From JAJDUF01 sp965238265 (lineage in GTDB: Bacteria; Chloroflexota; UBA11872; UBA12225; JAJDUF01), in contig OZ250185.1 of assembly GCA_965238265.1 (NCBI GenBank), positions 1,860,001 to 1,924,000 on the forward strand: 64,000 nt of DNA. Direction: 5' to 3'. Below are positions 23,565 to 32,474 of the stretch, piece by piece (position 1 is the stretch's first letter; the number at the start of each line of letters is the position of its first letter). A program made the position numbers and the translations under genes. The notes under the pieces were generated by a model that saw nothing but the letters and a program-made list of their open reading frames with translations, had not been told where the DNA came from and searched no databases.

Positions 23565-24767
23565 TTAGGCCAGCGTGGTGACCACCCCCGCCCCCACCGT
23601 CCGGCCCCCCTCCCGGATCGCAAACCGCACCCCCGGCTCGATCGCCACCGGCACCAACAAGTCCACGCCCATCTCCACGTTGTCCCCCGGCATCACCATC
23701 TCCGTCCCCGCCGGTAGCTCGATCGCTCCCGTCACGTCCGTCGTCCGAATGTAGAACTGCGGCCGATACCCCGGAAAGAACGGCGTGTGTCGCCCCCCTT
23801 CTTCCCGGCTCAACACATACACATTCGCCCGAAACCGCCCCTGTGCCGCAATGCTCCCCGGCGCCGCCAACACCTGCCCCCGCTGCACGTCGTCGCGTTC
23901 CACCCCCCGCAGCAGGCAGCCCACGTTGTCCCCCGCTTCTCCCGCGTCCAGAATCTTGCGGAACATCTCCACCCCGGTCACCACCCGCTCCTGCACGGCC
24001 TGGCCCATCCCCAGAATCTCAATGCTCTCGCCCACCTGCACCTGGCCGCGCTCGATCCGCCCGGTGGCCACCGTCCCGCGACCCTTGATCCCGAACACGT
24101 CTTCTATCGGCATCAAGAACGGCTGGTCCACCGCTCGCTCCGGCGTCGGAATGGCCGTGTCCACCGCGTCCATCAGCTCCTGGATGGAGGCGTAGGCCGG
24201 ATCATTGGGGTCGTCGCCCGCTTCCAGGGCGGCCAAGGCACTGCCGCGGATCACCGGCACGTCGTCGCCCGGGAAGTCGTACTTGCTCAACTGCTCCCGC
24301 ACTTCCAGCTCCACCAGCTCCAGCAGCTCTTCGTCATCCATCAGGTCGGTCTTGTTCAGATAGACCACGATGGAAGGCACTTCCACCTGGCGGGCCAGCA
24401 GGATGTGCTCGCGGGTCTGCGGCATGGGGCCATCGGGGGCACTGACTACCAGGATGGCGCCATCCATCTGGGCGGCGCCGGTGATCATGTTCTTGATGTA
24501 GTCGGCGTGGCCCGGACAGTCCACGTGGGCATAGTGGCGGGCGGTGGTTTCGTACTCGACGTGGGCGATGGCAATGGTGATGCCCCGGGCGCGCTCTTCG
24601 GGGGCCTTGTCAATCTCGTCGAAGGGCACAAAGCTGGTGTTGCTGTGGGCGGTGAGGGCCAGATACTTGGTCATGGCCGCGGTCAAGGTGGTCTTGCCGT
24701 GATCCACGTGGCCAATGGTGCCCACGTTCACGTGGGGCTTCGTCCGCTCGAACTTCGCCTTCGCCAT
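23565..24767 (-). CDS. tuf: Elongation factor Tu
   Basis: 400 aa. G1 GHVDHGKTT, the effector region with RGITI, G3 DCPGHADYIKNMITGAAQMD, G4 NKTD and G5 SALAALE are all present. Domains II and III follow, ending EGGRTVGAGVVTTLA. It delivers aminoacyl-tRNA to the ribosome as the GTP complex. CAGGAG sits before the ATG. tRNA-Thr lies 217 bp upstream on the same strand, a common tRNA-tuf linkage. The minus-strand coding sequence is notably rich in G-ending codons in its 3' half. Confidence 0.98.
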   Translation of the reverse strand: MAKAKFERTKPHVNVGTIGHVDHGKTTLTAAMTKYLALTAHSNTSFVPFDEIDKAPEERARGITIAIAHVEYETTARHYAHVDCPGHADYIKNMITGAAQMDGAILVVSAPDGPMPQTREHILLARQVEVPSIVVYLNKTDLMDDEELLELVELEVREQLSKYDFPGDDVPVIRGSALAALEAGDDPNDPAYASIQELMDAVDTAIPTPERAVDQPFLMPIEDVFGIKGRGTVATGRIERGQVQVGESIEILGMGQAVQERVVTGVEMFRKILDAGEAGDNVGCLLRGVERDDVQRGQVLAAPGSIAAQGRFRANVYVLSREEGGRHTPFFPGYRPQFYIRTTDVTGAIELPAGTEMVMPGDNVEMGVDLLVPVAIEPGVRFAIREGGRTVGAGVVTTLA

Positions 24768-24984
24768 GATCGCTCCTGCTCTCCTACGTACTTCGTGTCA
24801 TACTGCCAGCAGTCTCTATGGTATCCCCGCCAGCACGGCCCAACACCGAGGGTACACACCGGCGGCGCCGCAACCTGATCCCTCCGGACGGCAGGTAGGC
24901 CAGCGATGGCAACCTATCCAGTGGTGGGGCGGTTGAGAGGGGCCGCGAGGATACCGCACCCTTGAGCCTCGCGCAGCGCAAAGG

Positions 24985-25059
24985 AGCCCACACCGGGAGT
25001 CGAACCCGGGACCTCATTCTTACCAAGAATGCGCTCTACCTCTACTGAGCTATGCGGGC
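24985..25059 (-). tRNA. tRNA-Thr (anticodon GGT)
   Basis: On the minus strand the acceptor GCCCGCA pairs with TGTGGGC. The D-arm contains TAGCTCAGTAGAGGTAGAGC. The anticodon stem CATTC/GAATG surrounds loop TTGGTAA (anticodon GGT). The T-arm is CCGGGTTCGACTCCCGG. CCA is not encoded. It lies upstream of tuf on the same strand. Confidence 0.95.
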
Positions 25060-25188
25060 AGAATGGGCCGCAATGAATACCCGAAGCCCAGCTTTCGGAG
25101 CCATACCGGGCCAAGGCGCAACTGCCGATTATTCTATCAATGACCTGGAACCAGCGTCAACTTGCCAGAGGGGGGATGCTGGCCCCAC

Positions 25189-25330
25189 CATCGCCCTCCC
25201 CCGTTGCGACAGGGGAGGGAACACGTCGGCCCCCCGCCGCCGCGGCGCCACCGCCGCCGTCCCCCTGCCGCAGCGGGGGGGGGGCCAGAGGGGGGCCGAC
25301 GGCGTGGTGGATTCCGGCGCAAGCCGGAAG
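25189..25330. repeat. Composite palindromic repeat block
   Basis: A GGGGGA-family copy (CCCTCCCC/GGGGAGGG, then CCCCCTGCCGCAGCGGGGGG with a long G-run) is followed by ATTCCGGCGCAAGCCGGAAG at 25311-25330. It fills the gap between tRNA-Thr and the PspC-domain gene. Confidence 0.8.
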
Positions 25331-25442
25331 GACGCCGCGAAACTTCATGTCCGGCTTGTTAGTCAAAGCTAATGAAGGACGGCAGTGACGGCCAGTGTGC
25401 CGGGCACGCAGCAGACAGAGCATGCTCAAGGAGGTTGGAATC

Positions 25443-25928
25443 ATGGCAAGCGGCGATCCGTCCTGGGGAAGCCGGCGGTTGTATCGGAGTCGCCGCGAGC
25501 GGATGCTCGCTGGCGTATCGGGTGGACTGGCGGAGTATTTCCACATTGACCCGGTGTTGGTCCGGCTGCTCTTCGTGGTGACGACGATAGTGACTGGCGG
25601 TGGCGGGCTACTCGCCTACATCGTGCTCGCCATCGTCGTGCCCGAGGAGCCGCGCGCGATGACCGACGACGTCAGCGGTGATCTCCCCCGCTCGGCAGCG
25701 GAAATCCCGCCGGTGCCGCCGGCGTGGACCGACGACCGGCAAGCCGTCCGGCGGCGACAGCGGGCCGCGGGGTTCATCGTGCTCGCCATTGGCGTGATCT
25801 TCCTCTTGGCGAACTTCAATGTCTTCGACTGGGACACCTTCTGGCGCTTCTGGCCGCTCCTCCTCGTGCTTGGCGGCGTTATCCTGCTGCTGCGTCGCTC
25901 CGGCCCGGGCAAGGGCCTCTTCAAGTAG
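25443..25928 (+). CDS. PspC-domain membrane protein
   Basis: 161 aa from the ATG at 25443, with AAGGAGG eight bases upstream. The PspC domain spans residues 10-65: RRLYRSRRERMLAGVSGGLA, EYFHIDPVLVRLLFVV and GLLAYIVLAIVVPEE. A second hydrophobic region (GFIVLAIGVIFLLANF and FWPLLLVLGGVILLL) resembles the LiaF-type transmembrane N-domain. PspC proteins take part in phage-shock or cell-envelope stress responses. The next gene, 10 bp on, has the LiaF-like toast-rack layout, so they probably act together at the membrane. Confidence 0.9.
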   Translation: MASGDPSWGSRRLYRSRRERMLAGVSGGLAEYFHIDPVLVRLLFVVTTIVTGGGGLLAYIVLAIVVPEEPRAMTDDVSGDLPRSAAEIPPVPPAWTDDRQAVRRRQRAAGFIVLAIGVIFLLANFNVFDWDTFWRFWPLLLVLGGVILLLRRSGPGKGLFK

Positions 25929-25937
25929 GAGCTACCG

Positions 25938-26942
25938 ATGAGAACCCTTCTGGACACCAGCGGCCGGCGTCTCGGCTCGATCTTCATCCCTCTGATCCTG
26001 ATTGGGCTGGGGGTGCTGCTCTTCCTGCAAAATGCCGGGCTGATCCAAGTTTCGATCTGGAGCTTTCTGTGGCGCCTGTGGCCGCTGATCCCGGTGCTGG
26101 TCGGCATCGAGCTGCTGCTGGGGCAGCGGTTGCCGCGCGTCGCAATCTTGGTCATGCTGCTCGTCAGTGGTGGTGTCATCACGGCCACCGCGCTGGTTCC
26201 CGGCGCACCGGACGATTTTCCGGTGCGCTGGGGCCTGGACAGCACCAAAGGAGCAACTGTCTCCGGCGAGTTCCATCGTATTGAGGAGCCGCTGGCGAAC
26301 GTGGAGCGCGCTGTGGTCGAGCTGCGCTCCGGCGGGGGTGAGCTGCATCTATCGAGCCTGCCCGCAAGCAGCCCCTTACTCGTCGCCGGGGACCTAACTG
26401 CCTCGTCGTGGAGGGTCAGACGCAGACAGGGCGGCGAGCGAGCCGAAATCGAGATTGTCAGCGGTGCGGGCGAGTTTAGCTTCGACAGTGAAGACAATGC
26501 CGAGCGCTGGGATCTGCAGCTCAGTCCCGAGATTCCGATTGAGATGGACGTGCAGGCCAGAGCCAGCGAGATCACGCTCGATCTGGCCCAGCTTCAGGTC
26601 CCGGAGCTGCAAGTCAAGCTGGGGGCGGCAAAAGCACACCTCCGGCTACCGGCCAGCGGGTACACGTCGGTGACGGTTGAAGCGGGGGCGGCCGAGGTCA
26701 CCATTGATATTCCGGCGGACACGCCGGCCCGCATCCGCACACGTGGGCTAATGCAGATCGAAATTGACAAGGAAGCCTTCCCCCCAGCCGACTCGTCTGG
26801 TGTCTATCAGTCACCGGGCTTTGGCTCATCGCTCGACAACCGGATTGACCTGGAAGTGCAGGGCGGCTTGGCCCACATCGTGGTGAACTCGGTGTCCCTC
26901 GTGGGGCAAGATGGGCAGACAGAGAGCGGCGGTGGCGGTTGA
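25938..26942 (+). CDS. LiaF/toast-rack-like membrane protein
   Basis: 334 aa. The N-terminal three or four transmembrane segments (about residues 12-85: IFIPLILIGLGVLLFLQNAG, FLWRLWPLIPVLVGIELLLG, VAILVMLLVSGGVITATALV) match the DUF5668-type module. The extracytoplasmic part from about residue 120 is all-beta with repeated short strands (ERAVVELRSGGGELHLSSLP, LQVKLGAAKAHLRLPASGYT, VEAGAAEVTIDIPADTPARI), as in the toast-rack (DUF2154/LiaF) fold. It ends with SGGGG. It is in an operon with the preceding PspC protein and a role in sensing envelope stress is likely by family. Confidence 0.83.
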   Translation: MRTLLDTSGRRLGSIFIPLILIGLGVLLFLQNAGLIQVSIWSFLWRLWPLIPVLVGIELLLGQRLPRVAILVMLLVSGGVITATALVPGAPDDFPVRWGLDSTKGATVSGEFHRIEEPLANVERAVVELRSGGGELHLSSLPASSPLLVAGDLTASSWRVRRRQGGERAEIEIVSGAGEFSFDSEDNAERWDLQLSPEIPIEMDVQARASEITLDLAQLQVPELQVKLGAAKAHLRLPASGYTSVTVEAGAAEVTIDIPADTPARIRTRGLMQIEIDKEAFPPADSSGVYQSPGFGSSLDNRIDLEVQGGLAHIVVNSVSLVGQDGQTESGGGG

Positions 26943-26949
26943 TAGGTTT

Positions 26950-27005
26950 TTCGAGGGGAGGGGGGTAGGTACGCCTCTCCACACTGAAACCTGCCCTTGT
27001 CAGCC
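26950..27005. repeat. Repeat with CCTCTCCACAC / CCCTTGTCAG phrase
   Basis: GGTAGGTACGCCTCTCCACA followed by ACCTGCCCTTGTCAG. The same phrases recur, direct or inverted, at 37083-37135 and 37255-37298, and in part near 32500 and 41150. The end overlaps the last codons of the minus-strand gene at 27000. Confidence 0.6.
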
Positions 27006-27533
27006 CCCTCCGGTAGCCTCGTCGTCGTCCCCCGCCCCGGCCAGTGGCGGCGGTGCAACGAGGTCATCGAGAGCAACGGCGGGGTCAGGCTCCGGCGGTG
27101 CAGGCGGCGGTGCGGCCGGTGCGGGCGCGGGTGTGGGGCGGCGGGCAGCGGGCTGCGGTGGTCGGGAGGGTTCCATGCCGAGGGCGCTGCCCAGCGAGTC
27201 GAGTGATGCTCCCGTGAGCCGCGTCGTGCCGGCGGCGCGGCGGCGGCGCCGAGACCGTTCCCCGCTGCGCGACTGCTTGCGGAGATCGCGGATGTACGAT
27301 TCTGCGACGTGCCAGACGCTCAGGCCTCCAGTTTCTACCGACACACGGGTCTGGCCCGTCGCTTCGCGGATGGCCTTCACCTGTCCGGCTTCGGCCTCGT
27401 GTGCGGCCGAGAGGGCAAAGCGGAGCGAGCTTCTGGTCCGCGCGATGACCTTGAGCCGTCGTTGCGTGAAGAAGCGTGCCGCCTCGTCAATGATCTCGTT
27501 CGGCGGCTTCAACGATAGAACGTCCTGCAGCAT
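27000..27533 (-). CDS. Hypothetical protein with Pro/Ala-rich C-terminus
   Basis: 177 aa from the ATG at 27533, with AGGAGG just upstream. The N-terminal about 80 residues look like a small alpha/beta domain (IIDEAARFFTQRRLKVIART, VSVETGGLSVWHVAESYIRD). A basic stretch RSGERSRRRRRAAGTTR follows, then a low-complexity tail dominated by Pro and Ala, ending acidic (GAGDDDEATGGG). The last part is encoded by repeat-like DNA. No family is recognised. It is divergent from the riboflavin operon. Confidence 0.6.
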   Translation of the reverse strand: MLQDVLSLKPPNEIIDEAARFFTQRRLKVIARTRSSLRFALSAAHEAEAGQVKAIREATGQTRVSVETGGLSVWHVAESYIRDLRKQSRSGERSRRRRRAAGTTRLTGASLDSLGSALGMEPSRPPQPAARRPTPAPAPAAPPPAPPEPDPAVALDDLVAPPPLAGAGDDDEATGGG

Positions 27534-27721
27534 GACCCCTCCTGCTTATCTGCTCCAGCGCTGGCAAGCCCTCATCATACCATGTGTTTCCAGGAGCGCT
27601 GAACCGGATCAACGGCCCCGAAAACCGTGCTTCTTTCTCCCGTTGGCGGCTTTTGCCGTCGTTGACTGCCATGTGACTCTACCGATACACTTCGCAGCGG
27701 CAGCCGCGAGGCATCCGAACG

Positions 27722-28858
27722 GTGTTTATGCAGCGTGCGCTCGCTCTGGCCCGACGCGCCAAGGGGCGGACCAGTCCTAATCCGGCCGTCGGTGCCGTCG
27801 TGGTGCGTGACAACCGGATCGTTGGCACCGGCTGGACCCAGCCTGCCGGTCAGGATCACGCGGAGGTTATGGCGCTGCGGGCGGCGGGCGCGGCCGCAAG
27901 CGGTGCTGCTCTCTACGTCACGTTGGAGCCGTGTCACCTCTGGGGGCGCACACCGCCCTGCACAGACGCCATTCGGGCCGCGGGGATTGCCGAAGTGCAT
28001 GTCGCAACGCTCGATCCCAACCCCCGCGAATCCGGCCGCGGGGTAGACACGCTCAGGAGCGCCGGCATTCATGTCGCGGTTGGCGAGGAGCAAGAGGGCG
28101 CGCGGGCGCTCAATGCCGACTACGCCCGTTTTGTGACGTCGCGGCGCCCCTGGATTGTGGCCAAGTACGCGATGAGTCTCGACGGCAAGATCGCTACGCG
28201 CACGGGCGCCTCCCGGTACCTGACGGGCCAGGCGGCCCGTACCGACGTACACCACCTACGCGACGAGGTGGACGCCATTCTGGTGGGCGTCAATACGGTG
28301 CTACAGGACAATCCGCTACTCACGACGCGCCTGTCGGCACAGGAGCTAGGCCGGCAGCCGCGCCATCCGTGGCGTCTGGTGCTCGATAGCCAGGCGCGGA
28401 CGCCACCGGACTCGCGCCTGCTCGATCCAGCACTACCCGGACGTACAACACTCTGCATTACCGCCGCCGCTCCCGCCGCGCGCGTGGCTGCTCTGCGAGC
28501 GCAGGGAGCGGACCTCATCACCCTGCCCGGCGCCACGGACGGCCGCCTCGATCTCGCGGCGCTGGCTGCCGAGCTAGGCCGTCGCGGCGTGATGAGCTTG
28601 CTCGTCGAGGGCGGCGCCACGGTCCACAGCGCCTTCCTGGCGGCAGGACTGGTGGATTGCGTGACGGTCTACATAGCGCCCCTCCTGATCGGCGGCGCGG
28701 ACGCCCCGGGGCCGGTCGGCGGCATCGGTGTGTCTCGGCTCAGTGAGGCGATCCGCCCGGCGGCGCTGCACGTTGAGCGCCTGGGAGGCGATGTGAAGCT
28801 CACCACGGACCTCACCACTGCTGATTGGCCCGACCTACCGGCGGCGCGGATCGCCTGA
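27722..28858 (+). CDS. ribD: Bifunctional pyrimidine deaminase/reductase RibD
   Basis: 378 aa; GTG at 27722 or ATG at 27728 (MQRALALARRAKG). The deaminase domain has SPNPAVGAVVV, the HAE zinc motif (QDHAEVMAL) and LEPCHLWGRTPPC. The reductase domain starts near residue 145 (PWIVAKYAMSLDGKIATRTG) and includes LLVEGGATVHSAFL. It performs the second and third steps of riboflavin synthesis. First gene of a rib operon. No FMN riboswitch could be recognised in the 190 bp upstream, which is unusual. Confidence 0.96.
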   Translation: MFMQRALALARRAKGRTSPNPAVGAVVVRDNRIVGTGWTQPAGQDHAEVMALRAAGAAASGAALYVTLEPCHLWGRTPPCTDAIRAAGIAEVHVATLDPNPRESGRGVDTLRSAGIHVAVGEEQEGARALNADYARFVTSRRPWIVAKYAMSLDGKIATRTGASRYLTGQAARTDVHHLRDEVDAILVGVNTVLQDNPLLTTRLSAQELGRQPRHPWRLVLDSQARTPPDSRLLDPALPGRTTLCITAAAPAARVAALRAQGADLITLPGATDGRLDLAALAAELGRRGVMSLLVEGGATVHSAFLAAGLVDCVTVYIAPLLIGGADAPGPVGGIGVSRLSEAIRPAALHVERLGGDVKLTTDLTTADWPDLPAARIA

Positions 28859-28874
28859 TGAGGGTTGCCTGAGT

Positions 28875-29516
28875 ATGTTTACCGGTCTTGTCGAGGAAAC
28901 GGGTATCATCGCGGAGCGCCTGGAGGTCGCCGACGGTCTCCGACTCGTTATACGTGCTAGTCTTGTCCTCGCGGCGCTCCGTCCGGGTGAGAGTATTGCC
29001 ATCAGCGGCGCCTGCTTGACCGTTGTGGAAAGAGCGCGCGATACCTTCGCCGTGGACTGCTCACCCGAAACGCTGCGCCGCACGACGCTCAGTGAGCTGC
29101 GCGTGGGCGGTCAGGTTCACTTGGAGCGCTCCCTTGCCGCGAACGGGCGGCTTGGAGGACACTTTGTACAGGGGCACGTGGACGGGACCGGGCGGGTGCT
29201 CTGGCAGCGGCGCGAGGGGGACTCGCTCATCGTCGCGTGTTCGGCGCCGTCCGAGGTCGCCCCGTACCTGGTGCCCAAGGGGTCGGTCACAGTGGATGGC
29301 GTCAGCCTGACAATCGTTGATTGCAGCCCGACGCCTGTGCCGGACCCCGAGCCGGTACAGTTCACGGTGGCGCTGATTCCGTATACGCTGGCCGTGACCA
29401 GATTTGGCCGGCTGACCACCGGGGACCGCGTCAACCTGGAAGCCGACATCCTCGCAAAGTACGTGGCGAAGGCGCTCGAAGTGCAGCAGACCGGCCAGCC
29501 GGTGCCGCAGGATTAG
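28875..29516 (+). CDS. ribE: Riboflavin synthase, alpha chain
   Basis: 213 aa. Two lumazine-binding domains, each with the family pattern: MFTGLVEETGIIAERLEVAD, GESIAISGACLTVV and then GHFVQGHVDGTGRVLWQRR, KGSVTVDGVSLTIVD. It dismutates two molecules of 6,7-dimethyl-8-ribityllumazine to riboflavin. It lies 16 bp after ribD and before the DHBP synthase genes. Confidence 0.97.
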   Translation: MFTGLVEETGIIAERLEVADGLRLVIRASLVLAALRPGESIAISGACLTVVERARDTFAVDCSPETLRRTTLSELRVGGQVHLERSLAANGRLGGHFVQGHVDGTGRVLWQRREGDSLIVACSAPSEVAPYLVPKGSVTVDGVSLTIVDCSPTPVPDPEPVQFTVALIPYTLAVTRFGRLTTGDRVNLEADILAKYVAKALEVQQTGQPVPQD

Positions 29517-29595
29517 GAACGCAAACCCGTGGCTCCGGCCGGCCACTGGCGCTCGGCGGAGCACCCGGCTGCCCCGGCAGTCTAGGAGAGGTGGA

Positions 29596-30303
29596 GTGAA
29601 GGGCGTGCCGACAGCGACAGTTGCAGAGGCGCTTGCCGACTACCGGCGTGGTCGGATGGTTATTATTGTGGACGATGAGCAGCGGGAGAATGAAGGTGAT
29701 CTCGCCTTGGCGGCCATGCACGTCACGCCGGGGGCCATCAACTTCATGGCCCGGTATGGCCGCGGTCTCATCTGCACGCCCATGACCGGAGAGCGACTGG
29801 ACGAGCTACGGATACCGCTCATCGAGCCGGTAAACGCCGGGCATATGCACACCGCGTTTACCCATCCGGTGGACGCTCGCTACGCAACGAGCACGGGCAT
29901 CTCCACGGCCGACCGGGCCTCGACCATTCGCGCGCTCATTGCGCCCGATAGCCGGCCCGAGGACTTCACGCACCCGGGCCACGTGTTTCCGTTGCGCGTG
30001 CGTGCTGGCGGGGTGCTGGTGCGGCCGGGGCAGACGGAAGCATCGGTTGATCTGGCCCGGCTGGCCGGGCTGTACCCGGCGGCGGTGATCTGCGAGATCA
30101 TGAACGACGACGGGACGATGGCCCGGATGCCCGATCTGGAGGTCTTCGCCGCCAAGCACGGCTTGAAGATTCTCACCATCGCCGACCTCATCACGCACTT
30201 GCAGGACGACGGCTCGCGTAGCGACGGCTACGCCCACAACGGTCTTTCCCATCGCAACGGACTGTCAACGTGTAAGCAGCTGATGCAGCACCAGTTACGA
30301 TGA
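29596..30303 (+). CDS. ribB: 3,4-dihydroxy-2-butanone-4-phosphate synthase domain protein (diverged copy)
   Basis: 235 aa from the GTG at 29596 (AGGAG seven bases upstream). VDDEQRENEGDLALAA is the acidic active-site loop. Both ends are nearly identical in DNA to the next gene (29605-29760 and 29982-30198), but the middle is diverged: NTSxxGTAFT is replaced by NAGHMHTAFT. The metal-ligand motif GHTEA reads GQTEA. The C-terminal 30 residues are unrelated to GTP cyclohydrolase II. It may be a partly redundant DHBP synthase or a diverging paralogue. Its stop overlaps the start of ribBA (ATGA). Confidence 0.88.
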   Translation: MKGVPTATVAEALADYRRGRMVIIVDDEQRENEGDLALAAMHVTPGAINFMARYGRGLICTPMTGERLDELRIPLIEPVNAGHMHTAFTHPVDARYATSTGISTADRASTIRALIAPDSRPEDFTHPGHVFPLRVRAGGVLVRPGQTEASVDLARLAGLYPAAVICEIMNDDGTMARMPDLEVFAAKHGLKILTIADLITHLQDDGSRSDGYAHNGLSHRNGLSTCKQLMQHQLR

Positions 30304-31523
30304 CTGCAAAGAGGGACGACGTGCCGACGGCGACGGTTGAAGAGGCTCTTGCCGACTACCGGCGTGGCCGGATGGTCATCATCGTGGATGATGAGCAGCG
30401 GGAGAATGAAGGCGATCTCGCCCTGGCGGCCGAGCATGTCACGCCGGAGGCCATCAACTTCATGGCCATGTATGGCCGTGGCCTCATCTGTCTGACGATG
30501 ACCGGCGAGCGCCTCGACGAGCTCAAGCTGTCACCAATGGCGCAGGTGAACACCTCGCGCATGGGCACGGCGTTTACTACCTCGATTGACGCTCGGAAAG
30601 GGACGACTACCGGCATCTCCGCCGCTGACCGTGCCACCACCGTGCGTGCTGCGCTCGATCCGCACACGGAACCGGACGACTTGGCTCGGCCCGGTCATGT
30701 GTTCCCGTTGCGCGTGCGCGACGGCGGAGTGCTGGTGCGACCGGGGCAGACCGAGGCATCGGTTGATCTGGCGCGGCTGGCCGGGCTGTACCCGGCGGCG
30801 GTGATCTGCGAGATCATGAACGATGACGGGACGATGGCTCGGATGCCCGATCTGGAGGTCTTTGCTGCCAAGCACGGCTTGAAGATTCTCACCATCGCCG
30901 ACCTCATCACGCACCGCCGCCAACACGAGCTTACGGTCCGCCGCGTGGCGACCACGCCGATGCCCACGGAGCACGGCGAGTTCACCGCCCATGCCTATGA
31001 AGACATCACGCGGGGCGAGGAGCACATCGCGCTCGTCAAGGGGGACATTGATAGCCCGGACGAGCCGGTGCTCGTCCGGGTCCACTCCCGCTGCCTCACC
31101 GGAGATTCCTTCCACTCGCTCCGTTGCGACTGCGGTCAGGAGCTACGCTGGTGTATGGAGCGGGTCGAGAAAGAAGGGCGCGGTGTGGTCCTCTATATGG
31201 ACCAGGAGGGCCGTGGCATCGGGCTACACAACAAGATGCGGGCCTACGAGCTGCAAGACCGTGGTCTCGACACCATTGAGGCCAACGAGCGCTTGGGGTT
31301 CCCGATGGACCTGCGCGAGTACGGCATCGGGGTGCAAATCCTCGCCGACTTGGGCGTGCGTCGCATGCGGCTGCTGACGAACAACCCCAAGAAGCTGGCC
31401 GGCCTCGGCAGCTTCGGCCTGGAGATCGTGGAGCAAATCCCCATTCCGGTGCAAAGCAATCCGCACAACGAGCGCTACCTGCGTACCAAGCGCGACAAGA
31501 TGGGGCACCTGCTCGAAGTCTGA
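30300..31523 (+). CDS. ribBA: Bifunctional DHBP synthase / GTP cyclohydrolase II
   Basis: 407 aa. The N-terminal DHBP synthase domain (1-205) has VDDEQRENEGDLALAAEHVT, NTSRMGTAFTTSIDARKGTT and GISAADRATTVRAAL; its GHTEA motif also reads GQTEA. The C-terminal GTP cyclohydrolase II domain has the zinc site SRCLTGDSFHSLRCDCGQEL, DQEGRGIGLHNKMRAYELQD, and RLLTNNPKKLAGLGSFGLEI. It starts riboflavin synthesis from GTP and from ribulose 5-phosphate. Translation is probably coupled to the upstream copy through the ATGA overlap. Confidence 0.96.
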   Translation: MTAKRDDVPTATVEEALADYRRGRMVIIVDDEQRENEGDLALAAEHVTPEAINFMAMYGRGLICLTMTGERLDELKLSPMAQVNTSRMGTAFTTSIDARKGTTTGISAADRATTVRAALDPHTEPDDLARPGHVFPLRVRDGGVLVRPGQTEASVDLARLAGLYPAAVICEIMNDDGTMARMPDLEVFAAKHGLKILTIADLITHRRQHELTVRRVATTPMPTEHGEFTAHAYEDITRGEEHIALVKGDIDSPDEPVLVRVHSRCLTGDSFHSLRCDCGQELRWCMERVEKEGRGVVLYMDQEGRGIGLHNKMRAYELQDRGLDTIEANERLGFPMDLREYGIGVQILADLGVRRMRLLTNNPKKLAGLGSFGLEIVEQIPIPVQSNPHNERYLRTKRDKMGHLLEV

Positions 31524-31652
31524 GCGAGCACCGCTTGCTCCGGGGTGAAGGGATGTGTGCCTCGCCCCACCAGGGAAGGGGCGGGGGGAGTCCTACCCCG
31601 TGCTACACTGAAGCGGACCGCGCGACCGGTGCGCTGATGCAGGAGAGCAACC

Positions 31653-32474
31653 ATGGTGACGACTCCGCTTCCACTTCCGCCAGCGCCAGCCGTAGCGGAA
31701 GTCTCCTATCCCGAATCGGATGGCCAACCCGTGGCTGAAACCGATGTCCACCGCAACCTGATGTTCGAGCTGATTGGCATGCTCCAGGCGTTCTTCCGCG
31801 ACGATCCGCACGTCTATATCAGTGGCAATCTGTTCTTCTACTACCAGGAAGGCGATCCGCAGCGGGTGGTCGCGCCCGACGTGTTTGTGGTCCCGGGCAT
31901 TCCCAACCGCACGCGGCGCAGCTACAAGCTGTGGGAGGAAGGCGTGTCCCCGGCGGTGGTCTTTGAGTTGACCTCGCGCAGCACTCGGGGTGAAGACCTC
32001 CGCACCAAGTACGACCTCTACGAGCGGCTCGGCGTGACGGAGTACTTCCTGTTCGACCCTCTCGGCGAATATCTGCGGCCGCCGTGCCGCGGCTACCGCT
32101 TGCACCAGGGCCGTTACCGGCCGCTGCCGCCGGCGGAGGATGGAGCACTGTGGAGTGCCGCGCTGGGGCTGGCGCTGCACGTGCGTGGCGCGCACCTGCG
32201 GCTGTACGACCCGGAGGGCCAGCGATGGCTCCCGACGCCGCAGGAAGAGGCGGCGGCGCGGCGCGCGGCGGAGGAGCGGGCGCGGGTAGCGGAGGAGCGG
32301 GCCAGCGTCGAGGCCGATGGACGGCGCGCGGCAGAGGAGCGGGCGCTGATGGCGGAAGAGCGGGCCACTGTCGAGGCTGGTGCGCGACAGGTGGCCGAGT
32401 CTCGGATCGCGGCTGCCGAGGCGGAGGTGACCCGGCTGCGGGCGCTGCTCAGTAACCGCGGCCAGTCCTCGTGA
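31653..32474 (+). CDS. Uma2-family endonuclease-like protein with C-terminal coiled coil
   Basis: 273 aa. The Uma2 core reads DVHRNLMFELIGMLQAFF, RVVAPDVFVVPGIPNR (PD residue), SPAVVFELTSRSTRGEDLRT (the ExT/S...K signature) and KYDLYERLGVTEYFLFDP. From about residue 205 a charged heptad-like tail (RRAAEERARVAEERASVEAD and repeats) should form a coiled coil, common in cyanobacterial and Chloroflexota members. It lies on the same strand between ribBA and ribH and thus interrupts the riboflavin operon. No direct repeats were seen at its ends. Confidence 0.9.
   Translation: MVTTPLPLPPAPAVAEVSYPESDGQPVAETDVHRNLMFELIGMLQAFFRDDPHVYISGNLFFYYQEGDPQRVVAPDVFVVPGIPNRTRRSYKLWEEGVSPAVVFELTSRSTRGEDLRTKYDLYERLGVTEYFLFDPLGEYLRPPCRGYRLHQGRYRPLPPAEDGALWSAALGLALHVRGAHLRLYDPEGQRWLPTPQEEAAARRAAEERARVAEERASVEADGRRAAEERALMAEERATVEAGARQVAESRIAAAEAEVTRLRALLSNRGQSS

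Noticed and set aside
23787..24878. Plus-strand open frame of 363 codons
   Set aside because: It is a mirror of tuf, which has all five G motifs; His-rich composition reflects antisense of common codons.
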